DNA of 64,000 nt from JANQKX01 sp039028695. Lineage in GTDB: Bacteria > Pseudomonadota > Alphaproteobacteria > Kiloniellales > Kiloniellaceae. Positions within the stretch are counted from its first letter, which is position 1, and each line of letters opens with the position of its first letter. The notes under the pieces are model-generated. The model saw only the letters and a program-made list of their open reading frames with translations, had not been told where the DNA came from and searched no databases. The stretch covers positions 1 through 64,000 of the forward strand of contig JBCCHN010000009.1 in the NCBI GenBank assembly GCA_039028695.1, in the 5' to 3' direction. A program made the translations under genes and the position numbers. Below, in pieces: positions 43,389 through 52,125 of the stretch.

Positions 43389-43829
43389 ATGAAATCAGTC
43401 ATTGTTGCCCTCGTCCTCGTTTTTGGTCTGTCCCTGCCGGCTTACGCGGAGGATTTGTCCTACCTTGCAGAGCGTGCCGAGGAGGGCGATCCCGAGGCCC
43501 AATTCGTCCTCGGCACTCTTTTTCGTTATGGACAAGGGCTCGAAAAAAGTCTGCCCGAAGCGCTCAGATGGTGGACCATGGCCGCAGAGCATGGCAGCGT
43601 TGGAGCGCAATTTGCTTTGGGCGATATCTATTCAGGCGGCTACAAGCTGGAGAGGGACTATGTATTGTCCTATATGTGGTTCGATATCATAGCCCAACAA
43701 ACCGACAATGAACTATTTGCGCCGGTTGCCCAAAGCACGCGTGATGCTTTGCTTGCTCATATGACAGATGCGCAAGTGGCTAAGGCCAAGCAGATGTCCG
43801 CTGATTGGATTGCAATGCACCTAAAATAG
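43389..43829 (+). CDS. Secreted Sel1-repeat protein
   Basis: A 146-aa protein with signal peptide MKSVIVALVLVFGLSLPAYA, followed by about two SEL1-like helical repeats (AEEGDPEAQFVLGTLFRYGQG and AEHGSVGAQFALGDIYSGGYK). The C-terminal helix is DAQVAKAKQMSADWIAMH. Sel1 proteins are periplasmic or secreted protein-protein adaptors. It lies 77 bases after the Usp gene, with a GAGGAGG before its ATG. Whether it belongs to the transporter operon is uncertain. Confidence 0.85.
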   Translation: MKSVIVALVLVFGLSLPAYAEDLSYLAERAEEGDPEAQFVLGTLFRYGQGLEKSLPEALRWWTMAAEHGSVGAQFALGDIYSGGYKLERDYVLSYMWFDIIAQQTDNELFAPVAQSTRDALLAHMTDAQVAKAKQMSADWIAMHLK

Positions 43830-43868
43830 CCCCTCCTTTCAGCACTGAAATTGCGGTGCGATGAATTC

Positions 43869-44678
43869 ATGACCGCCCTCCGCGCGGCTACCCCAGCTAA
43901 AATAGGGAAAATGATCATGTTGGTGGAAGGTGGACCCAATATTTGCGGCGTTACCATTGGCGTTCTGTGCCTGGATTCCCGCTTTCCAAAATTGCCGGGG
44001 CACATCAAAAATGTGTCGGGCCTGCCTTTTCCCGTGCTTTACGAAACCGTTCGCGGCGCCACTGTGGCCCAGCTGATAAACGAACCCAGTGATCAGTTTA
44101 TCCACCCCTTTATCGATGCGGCCCAGCGCTTGGAAGTAGAAGGCGTACGCGCGATCACGGGAAGCTGTGGCTTTTTGGCGCTTTATCAGCGCGAACTGGC
44201 CGAGGCGGTGTCGGTGCCGGTCTTTGCCTCGAGTCTGATCCAGGTCCCCTTGGTCCACAACATGCTCAGACCTGGCCAAAAAGTCGGAGTCTTGACGGCC
44301 AGCGCCGCCAGGTTGACCGAGGCTCATTTCAGGGCGGTTGGCGCGGCTGGTATCCCCGTGGCAATCGGCGGGCTGGAAAATTCTGAAGAGTTTTGCGAGG
44401 TCATCCTTGAGGGCCAGCGAAGCGTCATGAATGTGACCAAGATCGAGCAGGAAGTTCTTGGCGCGGCCCAAAGTCTGGTCGACGAGAACCCGGAGATCGG
44501 AGCCCTCGTTTTAGAATGCACCGATATGCCGACCTTTGCCCATCGCATCCAAGCCCGCTTGCGCCTTCCGGTGTTTGATCTGACCACGCTGGCGACCATG
44601 GTCCACGACGCTGTGGCGCGCATGCCCTACCAAGGTCTTTGGCCGCGCCAGATTACTCCAGATCCCGATTCGAGATGA
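43869..44678 (+). CDS. Aspartate/glutamate racemase family protein
   Basis: A protein of about 269 aa in the two-cysteine Asp/Glu/hydantoin racemase superfamily. The first catalytic Cys lies in ITGSCGFLALYQREL and the second in LVLECTDMPTFAHRI. The N-terminus GGPNICGVTIGVLCLDSRFPK and VPLVHNMLRPGQKVGVLTASA are family-like. ATG 43869 is used; TTG 43851 and ATG 43911 are alternatives in frame. The substrate is unknown. The CoA transferase gene starts 11 bases after the stop. Together with the opposing hydantoinase operon it suggests handling of a chiral amino or cyclic amide intermediate. Confidence 0.82.
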   Translation: MTALRAATPAKIGKMIMLVEGGPNICGVTIGVLCLDSRFPKLPGHIKNVSGLPFPVLYETVRGATVAQLINEPSDQFIHPFIDAAQRLEVEGVRAITGSCGFLALYQRELAEAVSVPVFASSLIQVPLVHNMLRPGQKVGVLTASAARLTEAHFRAVGAAGIPVAIGGLENSEEFCEVILEGQRSVMNVTKIEQEVLGAAQSLVDENPEIGALVLECTDMPTFAHRIQARLRLPVFDLTTLATMVHDAVARMPYQGLWPRQITPDPDSR

Positions 44679-44689
44679 GCGCGTAAAAG

Positions 44690-45844
44690 ATGAAAGGGAT
44701 CCGCGTCGTCGATCTAACTTCAGTCCTGTCCGGCCCCTTTTGCACCTGGCTGCTGGCGGGCATGGGAGCCGACGTCATAAAGGTCGAAAGTCCTGATGGA
44801 GATACGGCCCGACAGACGCCGCCCTTTGAAGAGGATATGAGCCTTTATTTCGCGTCCCTGAACCGCAACAAGCGCTCCCTCTGCCTTGATTTGAAAAGCC
44901 CATCGGGGCGGGAGGCTTTGCACCGTTTGCTGGGAACGGCCGACGTTTTTATCGAAAACATGCGCCCCGGCGTGCGTGACCGCCTTGGCTGCGGTGACGA
45001 GGATCTGAAAAAGCTCAACCCGCGTCTGATTTGTGCCTCCATCAGCGGCTTTGGGCAGCAAGGCTCCCTCTCCGGGCGGCCGGCCTATGACATCATCGTT
45101 CAGGCCATGAGCGGTATGATGAGCATCAATGGTCCCCAGGGTGGGCCGGCCACGCGGGTCGGCTTTTCTGTGGGAGATATCTCTGCTGCGCTCTTTACTG
45201 CCATCGGCATTCTAGAGCGCCTCTATCGGCGCGATAGCTTGGGCGAGGAGCCCAAGGACGCCCTGGACATCTCCATGTTGGCGTGCCAGTGGGCCTGCCT
45301 GGAAAATGCCTTTTCCCGCCATTTGAACGCAGGTGAGGTGCCCGGCCCCATTGGTTCTCGCCATCCCTCCATGACACCCTTCGAGCCCTATCCCACAGCG
45401 GATCGGCAGATCGTGATCGGCTTGGGAAGCGTCAAGGATTGGCCCCGCTTTTGCGATGTGATTGGATTACCGGCGCTGACGGACGATCCTCGCTTTGAGG
45501 ATGACGAAACTCGACTCGAAAACAGAGACAATCTTGACAATATTTTAGGGACACATTTCCGAAAACATTCCGCCGATCATTGGCTATCTCTTATGACGGC
45601 CAATGATATCCCTTGTTCCGCTATAGAATCTGTCAAGACCATAGCCGAAAGCCCTATCAGCACGGAATACAATGCCTTCTCCTCTGTCAAATCCGCCGGA
45701 GGCGCGGACATGAGATTTGTGTGTAGCCCTTTGGCGCCCCTGTCGTTGCAGGAAACCATCGCACCGAAGCTGGGTGAACACACAGAGGAGATTTTAGCCG
45801 AACTGGGCTATTCCGAGGCGGAAAGAGCTGCTTTTCTTCGGTAG
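44690..45844 (+). CDS. Class III CoA transferase (CaiB/BaiF family)
   Basis: A 384-aa enzyme that moves CoA between carboxylic acids. The start MKGIRVVDLTSVLSGPFCT, then LAGMGADVIKVESPDGD, the catalytic aspartate region ENMRPGVRDRLGCG, and YDIIVQAMSGMMSINGPQGGP are all family features. The substrate acid cannot be told. It forms a two-gene unit with the racemase-family gene and ends seven bases from the convergent aminotransferase gene. Confidence 0.92.
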   Translation: MKGIRVVDLTSVLSGPFCTWLLAGMGADVIKVESPDGDTARQTPPFEEDMSLYFASLNRNKRSLCLDLKSPSGREALHRLLGTADVFIENMRPGVRDRLGCGDEDLKKLNPRLICASISGFGQQGSLSGRPAYDIIVQAMSGMMSINGPQGGPATRVGFSVGDISAALFTAIGILERLYRRDSLGEEPKDALDISMLACQWACLENAFSRHLNAGEVPGPIGSRHPSMTPFEPYPTADRQIVIGLGSVKDWPRFCDVIGLPALTDDPRFEDDETRLENRDNLDNILGTHFRKHSADHWLSLMTANDIPCSAIESVKTIAESPISTEYNAFSSVKSAGGADMRFVCSPLAPLSLQETIAPKLGEHTEEILAELGYSEAERAAFLR

Positions 45845-45851
45845 CTGAAGA

Positions 45852-46934
45852 TCAAAGGAGCTTTTCCAAGGCTTCGTCAAATTTTGTCATCTCGGCCCTT
45901 GATCCGATGGTTACGCGCAGGTGGTGGGGCAGGTCGTAGGACGTCATGGGACGCACCACGATGCCTGATTTTTTCAATCCCTCATACAACGGATGGGCGG
46001 ACAGGGGGCCTGCCTCAGGGCAGCCGATCAGCAAGAAATTGCCCTGGCTGGGCCGGGGCTCTAGGCCCAGCGTCGTTGCCTTTTCGCTCAAGGCTTGGCG
46101 CAGCTCGACCACTTCGGCGACGGCGCATTTAAGGTGATCCTGATCCTCGACGGCGGCCTGGGCGGCGGCCAATCCCGGCGTCGTGACGCTGTTGGGCGGT
46201 CGGGCCGCCGAGAGGGCCGCCACCACGTCTGCCGGGCCGTAGAGCCAGCCGATGCGCAAGCCTGCTAAGCCGTAGGCTTTTGAGAAGGTCCTGAGCACCA
46301 CAATGTTGGCGCCCTGATCTACCAGGTCAAAACCATTTTCATAAGCCTGTCCGGACACAAACTCGGCGTAGGCGCAATCGAGTACCAGCAGGACGTGCTC
46401 CGGCAACAGTGCCCGCAACCGAGCCACCTCGCCTGGTGCCAGTAAAGCGCCGGTAGGATTGTTCGGGTTCACGACAAAGACCAGGCGGGTGGCCTCCGTC
46501 ACCGCGGCGGCGATGGCAGGGACATCCGCTGTCATATCGTTTTCCGGTACCACGTGGATTTGCGCCCCTGCCAGGGTGCATTGCAGCTGAAAGAACTTAT
46601 AGCCGAACTGGGTCATGACCATCTCGGCCCCCGGCTCGCAATAGCATTGGGCCAACAGCCCGAGCAGTTCCATGGAGCCGGCCCCGCACAGCAGCCGTTC
46701 CGACGAAAGGCCGTGAACCTGGGCAATGGCCTCGCGCAGACTGAGATGATCCGGATTTGGATAGCGGTTGAGCTGGGTCAGGGCCGTGCCGGCCGCCGCC
46801 ACAGCGCGCGGGCTCGGTGGAGCGCCCAGCTCATTTTGCGCTAAGAGGATGGGATGGGCGATTCCCGGCAGGTTTTGCTCCGCCAGGACATAGGGCGGCA
46901 GCGCCTTGACGGATGCTCGTGTCGGGGTCGGCAT
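45852..46934 (-). CDS. HisC-like class I/II aminotransferase
   Basis: A 360-aa PLP aminotransferase related to histidinol-phosphate aminotransferases. It shows LAQNELGAPPSPRAVAAA, YPNPDHLSLREAIA, NPNNPTGALL, LDCAYAEF and the Schiff-base lysine in RTFSKAYGLAGLRIG. No other his genes are nearby, and the position (32 bases after the maleate isomerase-like gene, third in the hydantoinase operon) argues for a catabolic amino acid substrate. AGGAGGA precedes ATG 46934. Confidence 0.88.
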   Translation of the reverse strand: MPTPTRASVKALPPYVLAEQNLPGIAHPILLAQNELGAPPSPRAVAAAGTALTQLNRYPNPDHLSLREAIAQVHGLSSERLLCGAGSMELLGLLAQCYCEPGAEMVMTQFGYKFFQLQCTLAGAQIHVVPENDMTADVPAIAAAVTEATRLVFVVNPNNPTGALLAPGEVARLRALLPEHVLLVLDCAYAEFVSGQAYENGFDLVDQGANIVVLRTFSKAYGLAGLRIGWLYGPADVVAALSAARPPNSVTTPGLAAAQAAVEDQDHLKCAVAEVVELRQALSEKATTLGLEPRPSQGNFLLIGCPEAGPLSAHPLYEGLKKSGIVVRPMTSYDLPHHLRVTIGSRAEMTKFDEALEKLL

Positions 46935-46966
46935 GGCAGTCCTCCTAAGGTTTCGGCAAACGACGG

Positions 46967-47746
46967 CTAACGATCAGCGACCAAGCGGTGGTTCGCAAGG
47001 ACGGTGCCCTCGAAGGGGAGTCCGAGGCGGCGAATGGCCCAGGCCATCAGTGCTTGATTGCTGGTGACCACCGGTTTGCTCAGGCGTCTTTCGATTTCGG
47101 GCACCGCCTCGGCAGCCCGCATGTCGGTGCAAGATAGCACGATCACTTGGGCCTCCTTATTGTTCGCCCGTTCGGCCAAAGCCATCACATCATCAGGGCT
47201 CAGCGCGGCCACATCGTCATTGCCCAAAGGCTTTTCTGCATCCGCCCGGCCCACGCAGCGGTGACCGAATGCTTCAATAAAGGAAATCGCCAAATCGTTC
47301 AGCCTGGCCACATAGGGAGAGCTGAGAGCGAAGGCTTTGCTGCCTTTATCGCCCACATCCGAAATCGCTTCCACCAAGGCCGAGGCGGCGGTGATGGCCG
47401 GAATGCCGGTTTGCGCTTCGATTTCTTGGCGAAATTGGCGGTCGTAGGCTGGCCCTTGCGCCAAGGTCGCCGAGGTACAACCGTAAAGGATCACATCCGA
47501 CCGGCAGAGGCGCAGATTATCCACCACTTCCGGCGAGTGTTGGTCCGAGTATTGCCGCATCTGCTTTTCGTCGGGAATGGCGTCCACGTCATATCCCCCC
47601 GAGCGAGAGAAGTGGAGAGACACGCCTTCGGGCGCCAACATCATCATGTCCGGCTCCAGGTTGGTGTTGGTGACGGGTACCACCACGCCGATGCGGCCGC
47701 GACCGCGGCTTTGCCGGGGTCGGCCGTTTGTTTGAGCATGCTTCAT
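46967..47746 (-). CDS. Maleate isomerase/arylmalonate decarboxylase-like enzyme
   Basis: A 259-aa member of the Asp/Glu racemase superfamily in the maleate cis-trans isomerase branch. The first active cysteine is in LYGCTSATLAQG and the second in IVLSCTDMRAAEAVPEIE. The family also shows GVVVPVTNTNLEPDM and PVVTSNQALMAWAIRRLG. It could isomerise a maleate-like dicarboxylate or act on a related enzyme-thiol substrate. The ATG overlaps the hydantoinase stop in ATGA (47743-47746), so the two products are made together. Confidence 0.85.
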   Translation of the reverse strand: MKHAQTNGRPRQSRGRGRIGVVVPVTNTNLEPDMMMLAPEGVSLHFSRSGGYDVDAIPDEKQMRQYSDQHSPEVVDNLRLCRSDVILYGCTSATLAQGPAYDRQFRQEIEAQTGIPAITAASALVEAISDVGDKGSKAFALSSPYVARLNDLAISFIEAFGHRCVGRADAEKPLGNDDVAALSPDDVMALAERANNKEAQVIVLSCTDMRAAEAVPEIERRLSKPVVTSNQALMAWAIRRLGLPFEGTVLANHRLVADR

Positions 47747-50700
47747 GTCGCTTCCCCTTTCAGCTCTTGGCGACGTGCAGCGGTTGCCGCTGGGTCCACT
47801 TGCCCATCTGCGGCCAGGATAATGCCATAGTGCTTTTTGGCAGTCTCTTGAGAGATGAAGCCTCGCCGCAGGTCGCTTTCCACCGCGGCAGGATCGCGAT
47901 CGAGCGGATCCCCGTAGCCTCCGCCGCCAGGAGTTTCCCAGATTAAAAGATCGCCGGCGGGGATCACCTGTTCGCCTTTTCCCTTGATTTTGGGCCCCGA
48001 CCGCAAACTCGCCCGCCCCAGCGCGCCTTCAAGGCCTCCTTCTCGGCCCCGGGCCGGGTATTTTGTGCGCTCCACCCCGGCAAAGAGCAAGATCGGCGCC
48101 TCTTCATTGCTTTCCAACTCAATGACTTGGCCAAGGCCGCCGCGATAGCGACCCGCGCCGCCGCTGTCGGTAATAAGCTCGCGCCGGCGAATGCGCACCG
48201 GAGCCGTGCTTTCGGCGATCTCAACCGGGGTGCCGAAGAGCCCGCTGGGATAGGCGGTGGCCGACAACCCATCCTTAGTTGGGCGGGCACCCATGCCGCC
48301 GGAATGGGAAAATTCCGTGGCAAAGGGGGTGGCGTTTTGTCCTTCCCGGGCGGCGGAGGCCACGCTGCGCAGGGGCAAATCCCACAGGCACGACGCCCCT
48401 TCGGCCGGGGCCAGGCCGGGTAGGGCTTGATGGATGCAGCCGAAGACCAGATCCGAGACCATATGCCCCACGTTGTGGCGCATGGCCACCGGCGCCGGGT
48501 ATTGGGCATTCAAAATACAGTCCTTGGGTGCCTCGAACTTAAAGGGTGCCAGCGAGCCCGCATTGTTGGGGATGTCGCTGCCCACCAGGCAGCGTGTGGC
48601 AAAAACGCTGTAGGCCTCGGTGTACTTTATGGGCACGTTGATGCCCCGTGCCGAATGGCCCGATGACCCGGTGAAATCCGTAATGATTTCCTTAGCGGTG
48701 ACCGTCATCTTGGCCTTTAAAAGGATTTCGAAGTCGTAGCCATCGGTCATCAGCTCGCTTTCGTAAACGCCGGCCGGCACGCGGGCGATCGCTGCCTCGG
48801 TGGCCTGTTGCGAGGTGGTGAGAATGTGCTCGGCGAGTTTGTCCACGCGGTCCAGGGAAAATTCACCCATCATTTCGGACAGTCGCTTGGCGGCCACATC
48901 GCAGCAGGCGATCAGGGCATAAAAATCCCCTTCGTTGGCGATAGGCGAGCGGGAGTTGGCCTTCATGATCTTCATGATCACCGGGTCGACCCGACCCTCG
49001 TCCACCAGTTTCAACGGCGGCAGATAGAGACCTTCGTCGAAAACATCGCTGCCGTCCGGCCCCATGCCCAAACCGCCAAGGTCATAAACGTGAGAGGTGC
49101 AGGCGGTGAGGGCCACCAAGTCTCCCCGATGGAAGATGGGAGAGAAAAGCACGATGTCGTTTAGATGGCCCGAGCCGATCCAGGGGTCGTTGGTCATATA
49201 GATGTCGCCCGGCTTCATCTCGGCCTTGGGAAAATGGGGCAGCATTTCGCTTACCGCAGCGGCCATGGTATTGATATGGCCGGGTGTGCCGGTCACCGCT
49301 TGGGCCAGCATCCGCCCTTGCACATCAAAAATCCCGGCTGAGATATCTCCGCACTCGCGCACGATGGGGCTAAAGGCCGTGCGCATGAGAACCTGTGCTT
49401 GCTCTTCCACAATGGCCATCAGGCGGTCCCACATGACTTGAAGGTCAATCGCCGAATAAGTTTGATCTTCCCATGCCAAGCTATTGCCCGATTGGGCGGC
49501 GTTTGCGGTGGTTCTGTCTTCAAGCCGGTTCAGGACAATGTTTCGACCGGCGTCGATCCGGGCCTGGAAAGCGGCGGAGACAAAGCAAGTGGTTTGCGGT
49601 TCAACGATCAAAGCGGGTCCCATTATTTCGGCGCCCGCTTCAAGATCCGCGCGCGAATAAACCGCCGCTTCGACCTGGGCTCCTTCCTGGCCGAGGGTCA
49701 GCAATCGCTTGCCGCTGTCCATGGGGCGGCTCTTGGGCGGCAGGTCAGATACTGGCTGCGATGATGCCGGCACGTTGGAGGCGACAACCGACCAATTCAT
49801 GATCTCAACGCTCATCTCGGGCACCACGCGGCTGAACAGGCGCGCGTATTCCCGCTCGAAGTCGGCGACCAGTTCCTGCAGCTTGATGTCGTCAATGTTC
49901 CCCGCGGGTAGGGGAATTTCGATTTCGTGGCCCTGTCCATTATAGCGCATGAAGGCAACCCGTGTGACCTTAAGGGCCTCGCCCGGGGCGCCGGCCTCGA
50001 CGATGGCTCTGGCTTCCCCTTCAAGCTCGGTCAAAAGGTCATTGACCGCGACAAAGGGGAAAGCCTCAATCAGGACATAGTGGCTGCGCACGATCTCGTA
50101 GGAGACGGGGGCAAAAAGGAAACCCACGGCCGAGCCGACGCTGGGATTGGGGGGGATAATGATTTCTTCAACGCCAATTTTCTCCGCCACCCGTGTCGCA
50201 TGAAGCGGCCCGTTGCCGCCGAAGGCAACCATGCTGCAGGCGGCTAGATCCTTGCCCTGTTCCACTGCGTGCATGCGCGCCGCGTTTGCCATGGCTTCGT
50301 CCACCGATTGGGAGATTCCGTCCGCCCCTGCGGCGATGCTGATGCCCAGCGGTGTTGAGATTGCATTTTCAATCGCCTGCTGGGAGAGCCCAGGCTTGAG
50401 GTTCAAGCGGCCCTCGGCAAAGGTCCGGGGATCGATATAGCCCACGGTCAAATCCGCGTCCGTCACCGTTGGGGCCTGACCGCCGCGTCCGTAGCAGGCA
50501 GGGCCCGGATCAGAGGAGGCGCTTTGGGGGCCCACACGCAATCGGCCCAAACCGTCCACCGACGCGATGGAGCCGCCCCCGGCACCGATTTCAATCATCT
50601 CAATCACGGGAATGCGGGCCGGTATGCCGCTGCCCTTCAGAAACCTCTCCGCTCGGTCAATCTCGAATGAGCGGGAGCTTCTCGGGCTATGGCCCTCGAT

Positions 50701-51594
50701 CAGACAAACCTTGGCCGTGGTGCCCCCCATGTCGAAGGAGAGCACCTCGTCTATATCTTTTTCCTGGGCCACCTTCGCGGCCAGGATCGCACCGCCGCTG
50801 GGCCCCGATTCGACCAGACGTATGGGATAGGCCATGGCGGTGTCCAGGGTGGTGATCCCCCCGCCCGAGGTAATTATAAAAAGGGGACAATTAAAGCCCT
50901 TGTCCTTTAGGGCGCCCGCCAACTCGTGCATATAGCCTGCCATCAGGGGCTTTATGTAGGCGTTGGAGAGAGTGGTGCAGAGGCGGTCAAACTCCCGCAC
51001 TTCTGGCGATACCTCGCAGGAGAGGGAAACCGGCAGGCCCGGTGCTCGCTCAGCCAGGGCCTTTTTTACATGCCGCTCGTGGGCTGGGTTCTTGTAACCG
51101 TGCAGAAAGCAGACGGCTACGCTTTCGACCTCTTGGCCGAGCAGATCGTCTATCGCTCTATCCAGGGACGCTCGATCAAGGGGTTCGATGACCTTGCCAG
51201 TGACATCGACCCTTTCGCTTACGCCAAAGACTAGATCTCGCGGTACAATCAGGTCCTGTTTTTCGATGTTAATATCGTATTGATCGTATCTCCGTTCATA
51301 GCCAATTTCTAAGATGTCCCGGAAACCACTAGTGGCGATTACACCGACCTTGGCGCCGCGCCGTTCAATCAGGGCGTTGGTGGCCAGGGTGGTGCCGTGG
51401 ATCACCGATCCAAAATCTTCCGGTTTCAGGTCGCTTTGTGCCAGGGCATAGGCGATCCCTTGAACCACGCCCTCCACCGGACGGCTGGGCGTGGTTAGGG
51501 TTTTGGCCGTGAGGATTTGATTGCCTTTTTCGATGGCGATGTCGGTAAAAGTGCCGCCGATGTCAACGGCAAGGCGGGGCTTTTTGTGATCCAT
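47743..51594 (-). CDS. Fused HyuA-HyuB hydantoinase/5-oxoprolinase-type ATPase, copy 1
   Basis: A 1283-aa fusion of both subunits of ATP-dependent hydantoinases, as in 5-oxoprolinase. The HyuA part (about 1-700) has the actin-like ATPase motifs LAVDIGGTFTDIAIE, HGTTLATNALIERRG, SGPSGGAILAAK and SFDMGGTTAKVCL. The HyuB part (about 730-1260) has VEEQAQVLMRTAFSPIVRE, GTPGHINTMAA, TNDPWIGSGHLND and the C-terminal GGGGYGDPLDRDP. Members open cyclic amides such as 5-oxoproline, hydantoins or lactams with ATP, but sequence does not give the substrate. It leads the operon with the maleate isomerase-like and aminotransferase genes. GGAGAG precedes the ATG. Confidence 0.92.
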   Translation of the reverse strand: MDHKKPRLAVDIGGTFTDIAIEKGNQILTAKTLTTPSRPVEGVVQGIAYALAQSDLKPEDFGSVIHGTTLATNALIERRGAKVGVIATSGFRDILEIGYERRYDQYDINIEKQDLIVPRDLVFGVSERVDVTGKVIEPLDRASLDRAIDDLLGQEVESVAVCFLHGYKNPAHERHVKKALAERAPGLPVSLSCEVSPEVREFDRLCTTLSNAYIKPLMAGYMHELAGALKDKGFNCPLFIITSGGGITTLDTAMAYPIRLVESGPSGGAILAAKVAQEKDIDEVLSFDMGGTTAKVCLIEGHSPRSSRSFEIDRAERFLKGSGIPARIPVIEMIEIGAGGGSIASVDGLGRLRVGPQSASSDPGPACYGRGGQAPTVTDADLTVGYIDPRTFAEGRLNLKPGLSQQAIENAISTPLGISIAAGADGISQSVDEAMANAARMHAVEQGKDLAACSMVAFGGNGPLHATRVAEKIGVEEIIIPPNPSVGSAVGFLFAPVSYEIVRSHYVLIEAFPFVAVNDLLTELEGEARAIVEAGAPGEALKVTRVAFMRYNGQGHEIEIPLPAGNIDDIKLQELVADFEREYARLFSRVVPEMSVEIMNWSVVASNVPASSQPVSDLPPKSRPMDSGKRLLTLGQEGAQVEAAVYSRADLEAGAEIMGPALIVEPQTTCFVSAAFQARIDAGRNIVLNRLEDRTTANAAQSGNSLAWEDQTYSAIDLQVMWDRLMAIVEEQAQVLMRTAFSPIVRECGDISAGIFDVQGRMLAQAVTGTPGHINTMAAAVSEMLPHFPKAEMKPGDIYMTNDPWIGSGHLNDIVLFSPIFHRGDLVALTACTSHVYDLGGLGMGPDGSDVFDEGLYLPPLKLVDEGRVDPVIMKIMKANSRSPIANEGDFYALIACCDVAAKRLSEMMGEFSLDRVDKLAEHILTTSQQATEAAIARVPAGVYESELMTDGYDFEILLKAKMTVTAKEIITDFTGSSGHSARGINVPIKYTEAYSVFATRCLVGSDIPNNAGSLAPFKFEAPKDCILNAQYPAPVAMRHNVGHMVSDLVFGCIHQALPGLAPAEGASCLWDLPLRSVASAAREGQNATPFATEFSHSGGMGARPTKDGLSATAYPSGLFGTPVEIAESTAPVRIRRRELITDSGGAGRYRGGLGQVIELESNEEAPILLFAGVERTKYPARGREGGLEGALGRASLRSGPKIKGKGEQVIPAGDLLIWETPGGGGYGDPLDRDPAAVESDLRRGFISQETAKKHYGIILAADGQVDPAATAARRQELKGEAT

Positions 51595-52125
51595 CCCAAA
51601 CTCTCCAAGACCCTAGCCCTAGGGGCGAAAACGGGGTCGAGCTATGATAAAACCAAGCGGGTGAAAGAGAACCGGTGCGGCGCTTGCGTTGTCTGAGGCG
51701 GTGGCCTTTTGGGGTGCGGCCTCACGGGATCTTTCGGGCGGATCGATCTTGATTTGGGAATGATGGAACACTCTTCCGCCGACAGCTCCCGTTAACCCGC
51801 CAGGCGGCGGGCGTCACGCAAGCGCTGTCATGGGGCGACAAGATTTGATTTATCGTGCCGGCGACCGATTTGGCGGACAAAAACGAGGGGCATGGCAACC
51901 TCGGTGGTGTTTCCTGCCCAAAAGGCTAGCTTCCGTCGTTTTGGCTGTCAATTGCTTCTGTCTGCGCCCTCGTAGCCGCGTAATGTGACTCGTGCCTCAG
52001 AAAGAACTTGAAATTGGATCGGTTCTTTGCTCGCCTCTCGGTTGGCCTCATGAGCCAAATCAGTGGTGCAAGGGTCACATTTCGATCAAGCCTAGAATGA
52101 AACCCGAATTGGGGAGGGAGCCAGC
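51595..52125. other. Divergent gap between the two hydantoinase genes
   Basis: 531 bases without a supported gene. They must contain the promoters of both fused hydantoinase genes. A bulged palindrome TTGGCCTCATGAGCCAA (52042-52058) lies 67 bases before the copy 2 start and is the best operator candidate. A GCCAGGCGGCGGGC stretch near 51800 can form a small hairpin. I could not place confident -35/-10 pairs. Confidence 0.5.
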
